From assembly GCA_910588925.1 (NCBI GenBank), contig CAJURV010000070.1, positions 1 through 9,273 of the forward strand: a stretch of 9,273 nucleotides of DNA, given 5' to 3'. The stretch is from an uncultured Rikenellaceae bacterium (lineage in GTDB: Bacteria > Bacteroidota > Bacteroidia > Bacteroidales > Rikenellaceae). The position numbers and the translations under genes were made by a program. Position 1 is the stretch's first letter, and each line of letters starts with the position of its first letter. Of the stretch, positions 7,259 to 9,273 are shown in pieces. The notes beneath the pieces are model-generated. The model saw nothing but the letters and a program-made list of their open reading frames with translations, was not told the DNA's origin and made no database searches.

Positions 7259-7441
7259 GCTTCGTTTCGCTTTTTAGCTGAAAATATCGATACGCGCAAA
7301 AATAGTTAAAAAAACTCGGATTAACTAACAAATAGTTATATTAACGTGAGTACGGTATGTGATTATATCGAAATTGAAAGATTGATAGTGTGTTATATTT
7401 AGCTTCTGATACTATGTAGCATTTTATTTTCGCGATCCCCT
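7259..7441. other. AT-rich leader region upstream of lipA
   Basis: A 183-bp AT-rich stretch lies between lipA and the repeat array. It has no ORF of note. The lipA-proximal 50 bases hold the only -7-like box seen in the window. The distal part (7340-7440) shows no clear structure. A fragment GCTTCTGATA at about 7402-7411 also occurs at 414-423 on the left flank. Confidence 0.5.
7297..7304 (-). promoter_or_regulatory. Possible Bacteroidota -7 box for lipA operon
   Basis: On the minus strand the bases read TATTTTTG, matching the Bacteroidota primary sigma -7 consensus TAnnTTTG. It is 38 bp upstream of the lipA ATG, giving a short A-rich leader. A TTTG (7329-7332) could serve as the -33 box, but its spacing of 24 bases is longer than the usual 19-21. 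The assignment is therefore tentative. Confidence 0.4.
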
Positions 7442-7877
7442 GCCCGGCATCACAATGGGCGGAGCCTGCGGGGGACCGCACTTCGCGTGGAGATTGAAAG
7501 AGTGGTTTTATATAAGGTAGGCGGGAAATACTACAATAACCGACCGTGTAAGCGGACCTCCGTAGGGGGATCTATGCCCACCGCGAGGTGCGGCCCGCTC
7601 GTCTCCTGAGCTTCGCTTCGGGGCCGCCAAGAGGAAAGTGTTTGACGTCCCTCGCTTCGCTCGGGCCGGAACGGCGGAGAGTGTTTGATGGTTCTCGCAT
7701 CCCTCGAGCCTCGGGCCGGTTACGCTTTATATCATTAGCTGTTTGCGAAACGTTAATATGCTTTTCTCCATGAATATATGCGCATTAGCTGAAATTATTC
7801 GTTTTTTTACAGATAAACCGAATTGTTCATTGAAAAATGCAATGCCGCAAAATAAGACGTATTTTTTCGCTTCTCTA
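7442..7877 (+). repeat. About 440-bp degenerate tandem unit, copy 1
   Basis: The unit opens with GCCCGGCATCAC and the shared block GGAGCCTGCGGGGG (7461). It continues through a conserved core (ATATAAGGTAGGCGGGAAAT, then AATAACCGACCGTG) to GGCCCGCT at 7599. Two sub-repeats carrying GTGTTTGAC/T follow (7638, 7681), then an ATGCGCATTAGCTG motif (7778). Relative to copies 2 and 3 the GC-rich hairpin after the core is altered by extra sequence (about 7571-7590). No ORF is conserved between units. Confidence 0.75.
7778..7791 (-). repeat. ATGCGCAT motif, right copy 1
   Basis: ATGCGCATTAGCTG carries the same octamer as the left flank. Read on the minus strand it is CAGCTAATGCGCAT, resembling the left-flank GCGGTTAATGCGCAT, so the right copies are in opposite orientation to the left ones. 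The next copy is 431 bp away at 8209. Confidence 0.65.
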
Positions 7878-8326
7878 GCCCGGCTTCACAGGGTCGGAGC
7901 CTGCGGGGGACCGCGCCGAGCGTGACATTTAAGAATATGATTTTATACAAGATAAGCGATAAACACTGTAAATAACCAACCGTGCAAGCGGGCCTCCGTT
8001 GGGGGGGAGGCTCCGGCCCGCTACCCTCCGCTGTGCTTCGGGTTTTTCAAGCGGAAATGTGTTTGATTGCCCTCCGCTTCGCTCCGGGGCCGCCAAGCGG
8101 AAAAGAGGTTGATTACTCTCGCTTACGCTCAGGCTTTTTGTTTGTGCTGGTGCGCCTTATGGCGTTTGTAGTTGGCGAGACGGGGATTCACTTTTTTTGC
8201 TTGACGATATGCGCATTAGCTGTGCTTTTTCGCACGGATGGCGGCACGAGCGAAGCGAGTGCCATAGACATAGATTCTTTATGAAAAGGTCTTTTTTGCG
8301 GGATATTGATTGTTTTCGTGTGGTTG
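7878..8326 (+). repeat. About 440-bp degenerate tandem unit, copy 2
   Basis: The unit opens with GCCCGGCTTCAC. A 25-base stretch from TTCACAGGGTCGGAGC (7885) and a 35-base stretch through AATAACCAACCGTGCAAGCG (about 7970-8005) are identical to copy 3, while the sequence between them has drifted. The GC-rich hairpin GCGGGCC (7988) / GGCCCGC (8015) follows. Then come sub-repeats with GTGTTTGAT (8059) and GAGGTTGAT (8105), and the ATGCGCATTAGCTG motif (8209). A GGCAC/GTGCC dyad with the inner palindrome GAGCGAAGCGAG lies near 8241-8262. Confidence 0.8.
8209..8222 (-). repeat. ATGCGCAT motif, right copy 2
   Basis: This is an exact 14-base match to 7778-7791 (ATGCGCATTAGCTG), 431 bp away and at the equivalent place in its 440-bp unit. 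On the minus strand the extended form CTAATGCGCATATCGTCAAG resembles TTAATGCGCATGTCGTTAAG at 186-205. Confidence 0.7.
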
Positions 8327-8650
8327 GAGCGATTCACAGGGTCGGAGCCTGCGGGGGCCGCACCTCGCGTGACATTCGAGAAAGTGATTTTATATAAAGT
8401 AGGCGGGAAATACTGTAATAACCAACCGTGCAAGCGGGCCTCCGTTGGGGGAGGCTCCGGCCCGCTCATCCCTCGTTCCTCGGGATTTAACGGTGGAATT
8501 TGTGTTTGATGGTCCTCGTTCAGACCAAAAGAACGGAAGTTGCGTTGATTACCCTCGCATCCCTCGAGCTTCGGGCCGGGACAACAGAAGTTGTATTTAC
8601 AAGCCCTCGCTCCGTTCGGTCCACCGTTCGCTAAAACAGCCAAGCCGTTG
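8327..8650 (+). repeat. About 440-bp degenerate tandem unit, copy 3 (shortened)
   Basis: The unit begins near GAGCGATTCAC and contains the full core (8344-8466), ending in the GC-rich hairpin GCGGGCC (8434) / GGCCCGC (8459). It has three or more sub-repeats: GTGTTTGAT at 8502, GCGTTGAT at 8542 and a weaker TTGTATTTAC near 8591. The ATGCGCAT-containing tail of copies 1 and 2 is absent. The array stops about 50 bp before the terminator of the FISUMP gene. Confidence 0.78.
8434..8465. other. GC-rich hairpin in the repeat core
   Basis: GCGGGCC (8434-8440) pairs with GGCCCGC (8459-8465). An alternative inner stem GCCTCC (8438-8443) with GGAGGC (8450-8455) shares three bases with it, so two folds compete. 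The same structure is present in copy 2 (7988-8021) with two extra G in the loop, and it is disrupted in copy 1. Confidence 0.6.
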
Positions 8651-8697
8651 ATATTATAATGATTGGGATGTCTGGTTCACGCTGATTTATATACAAA

Positions 8698-8732
8698 AAC
8701 GCCACCTTGTCCGAATTTGACAAAGTGGCGTT
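8698..8732 (-). terminator. Rho-independent terminator downstream of the FISUMP gene
   Basis: Arms 8698-8711 and 8719-8732 pair over 14 positions around a 7-base loop. The single imperfect pair is G-U on the minus strand but C-A on the plus strand, and TTTTTGTATA follows on the minus strand. It therefore serves minus-strand transcripts, probably those of the FISUMP gene 280 bp upstream. It shields the lipA operon from read-through. Confidence 0.85.
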
Positions 8733-9012
8733 AACTGAATTTAATATAAAAAAGAAGTGCCGACCGGTCTGGGTACTGCTAAACACCCGATGTGATTTAA
8801 GTTATTTAACGAATGCTTTTGAGGAGGAATCAAAAACTTTCAGAATAACCGTATTAAAATATGGACCTGCCGGCACTGTGTGGTTGACTCTGTTTTCATT
8901 GCCTTACCCGGAGTGCCCGGCCGCTTGTTGTCGGAGCATTGTCTCCGATGCGCACTGCCGCTTCGCCGGCACTCGGGTAAGAATCAAAGAAACCAAAGAA
9001 TCAAAGAATTAA
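8733..9012. other. 3' untranslated stretch after the FISUMP gene
   Basis: About 280 bp lie between the FISUMP stop and the terminator. The stretch contains a nested palindrome (8903-8981), a repeated GCCGGCACT (8869 and 8965), and a short direct repeat AATCAAAGAA (8982 and 8999) next to the stop codon. The part from 8733 to 8860 is AT-rich. Minus-strand ATG frames are under 20 codons. A plus-strand frame crosses the region without an ATG and is not accepted as a gene. Confidence 0.5.
8903..8981. repeat. Nested palindrome after the FISUMP gene
   Basis: CTTACCCGGAGTGCCCGGC (8903-8921) and GCCGGCACTCGGGTAAG (8965-8981) are reverse complements apart from two single-base bulges. Inside, TCGGAG (8931-8936) pairs exactly with CTCCGA (8943-8948) around CATTGT. 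Together they can form a long two-level hairpin or cruciform, starting 31 bp beyond the FISUMP stop codon. Confidence 0.75.
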
Positions 9013-9273
9013 TTATTGGCGGACACAGCGCACGCTACGACCGCTCGTCTTGTTGCCGTTGCTCGTACTCACGCTACTGCTACCGAAGTCCAGACGGTAC
9101 GCGTAGTCAGAACCATTCTGCGTAGACGACCAATAGAAGCCGTACGTACCGGCACCGTACAGCGAACCGTCCGTTTCGTTGCGGTACCCGACAGCGGGAA
9201 ACTCCAACTTATTGGCACTGTTCGTTTTGTCGGTGAGCGTAAGATAACCATAATTTGACGAACTCCAACTACC
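9013..9273 (-). CDS. FISUMP-domain (Fibrobacter succinogenes major paralogous domain) protein, C-terminal part only
   Basis: The gene runs off the right edge; the visible frame gives the last 86 residues and stop. The pattern fits the end of a FISUMP domain, related to DUF1566 and to C-type-lectin-like folds: LEFPAVGYRN, then G-x-G-TYGFYWSST, YAYRLDFGSS, and a closing SGRSVRCVRQ. Such proteins in Bacteroidota are usually secreted or surface-exposed and often occur as several paralogues, but their biochemical role is mostly unknown. The start, signal peptide and any N-terminal domains are outside the window. The tail is rich in Ser, Asn, Gly and Thr with several AGC and AAC codons. FISUMP and DUF1566 domains are among those reported in variable proteins of diversity-generating retroelements; nothing else here shows that such an element exists. 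The frame is confident, the family fairly so. Confidence 0.8.
   Translation of the reverse strand, partial: GSWSSSNYGYLTLTDKTNSANKLEFPAVGYRNETDGSLYGAGTYGFYWSSTQNGSDYAYRLDFGSSSVSTSNGNKTSGRSVRCVRQ

Noticed and set aside
7588..8284. Several 60-100-codon plus-strand frames in the repeat array
   Set aside because: They read through GC-rich sub-repeats and give recurring meaningless peptides such as IPRASGR. None is kept between copies.
8188..8643. A 151-codon minus-strand frame across copy 3 of the array
   Set aside because: In copy 1 the equivalent frame meets a TAG, and copy 2 shifts frame in the G-run before returning after another indel. Substitutions do not respect codons, so this is repeat DNA read by chance.
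7442..8650. CRISPR array or integron attC array
   Set aside because: The unit is far too long for CRISPR, the copies are degenerate rather than identical, and no cas genes, integrase or cassette ORFs are present.
8707..9012. A 101-codon plus-strand frame after the terminator
   Set aside because: It has no ATG, begins inside the terminator stem with TTG and ends through the nested palindrome. The middle looks somewhat protein-like (AT-rich, FRITVLKYGPAGTVWLTLF), so a decayed gene fragment is possible but unsupported.
7259..9012. tRNA, rRNA or a known riboswitch in the non-coding stretch
   Set aside because: I looked for cloverleaf arms with a T-loop, rRNA signatures and common riboswitch cores on both strands and saw none. 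A covariance-model scan was not possible here.

Overview
The window looks like a piece of a Bacteroidota chromosome, most likely order Bacteroidales. The reasons are a C-terminal processing peptidase of the roughly 540-residue type, a FISUMP-type (Fibrobacter succinogenes major paralogous domain) protein end, A-rich leaders mostly without Shine-Dalgarno sites, one TAnnTTTG-type -7 promoter box, and gene spacers full of degenerate repeats. Genus cannot be told from sequence reading alone. Every gene I accept is on the minus strand.

Layout from high to low coordinate, the direction of transcription: the 3' end of a FISUMP-domain gene enters at the right edge (9273-9013). It is followed by a nested palindrome and a rho-independent terminator (about 8698-8732). 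From about 8650 down to 7442 lies a gene-free array of three degenerate copies of a roughly 440-bp unit, itself built from smaller sub-repeats. A possible promoter (7297-7304) then leads into lipA, lipB, recJ and murF. recJ follows lipB by 11 bp and murF starts directly after the recJ stop codon. After murF come two and a bit copies of a 73-bp hairpin repeat, the first of which takes in the end of murF. Then comes an S41/CtpA-family peptidase gene, closed by a strong terminator (638-668). The last 600 bases (1-637) hold no gene but contain a long palindrome, a perfect 10-bp stem-loop and three spaced copies of an ATGCGCAT-containing motif that also recurs in the 440-bp units.

Functionally, lipB and lipA are the two steps of endogenous lipoate synthesis: octanoyl transfer, then sulfur insertion. 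RecJ is the 5'-3' single-strand exonuclease of recombination and repair. MurF completes the cytoplasmic UDP-MurNAc-pentapeptide. The S41 peptidase is a membrane-anchored periplasmic protease. These are ordinary housekeeping genes with intact catalytic motifs. The unusual content is in the spacers: at least four different repeat or palindrome types in about 2.5 kb of non-coding DNA. I see no defence system, transposase, integrase, CRISPR array, tRNA or rRNA. The FISUMP C-terminus is the only hint of a possible variable-protein system, and no reverse transcriptase or template repeat is present here to support it.
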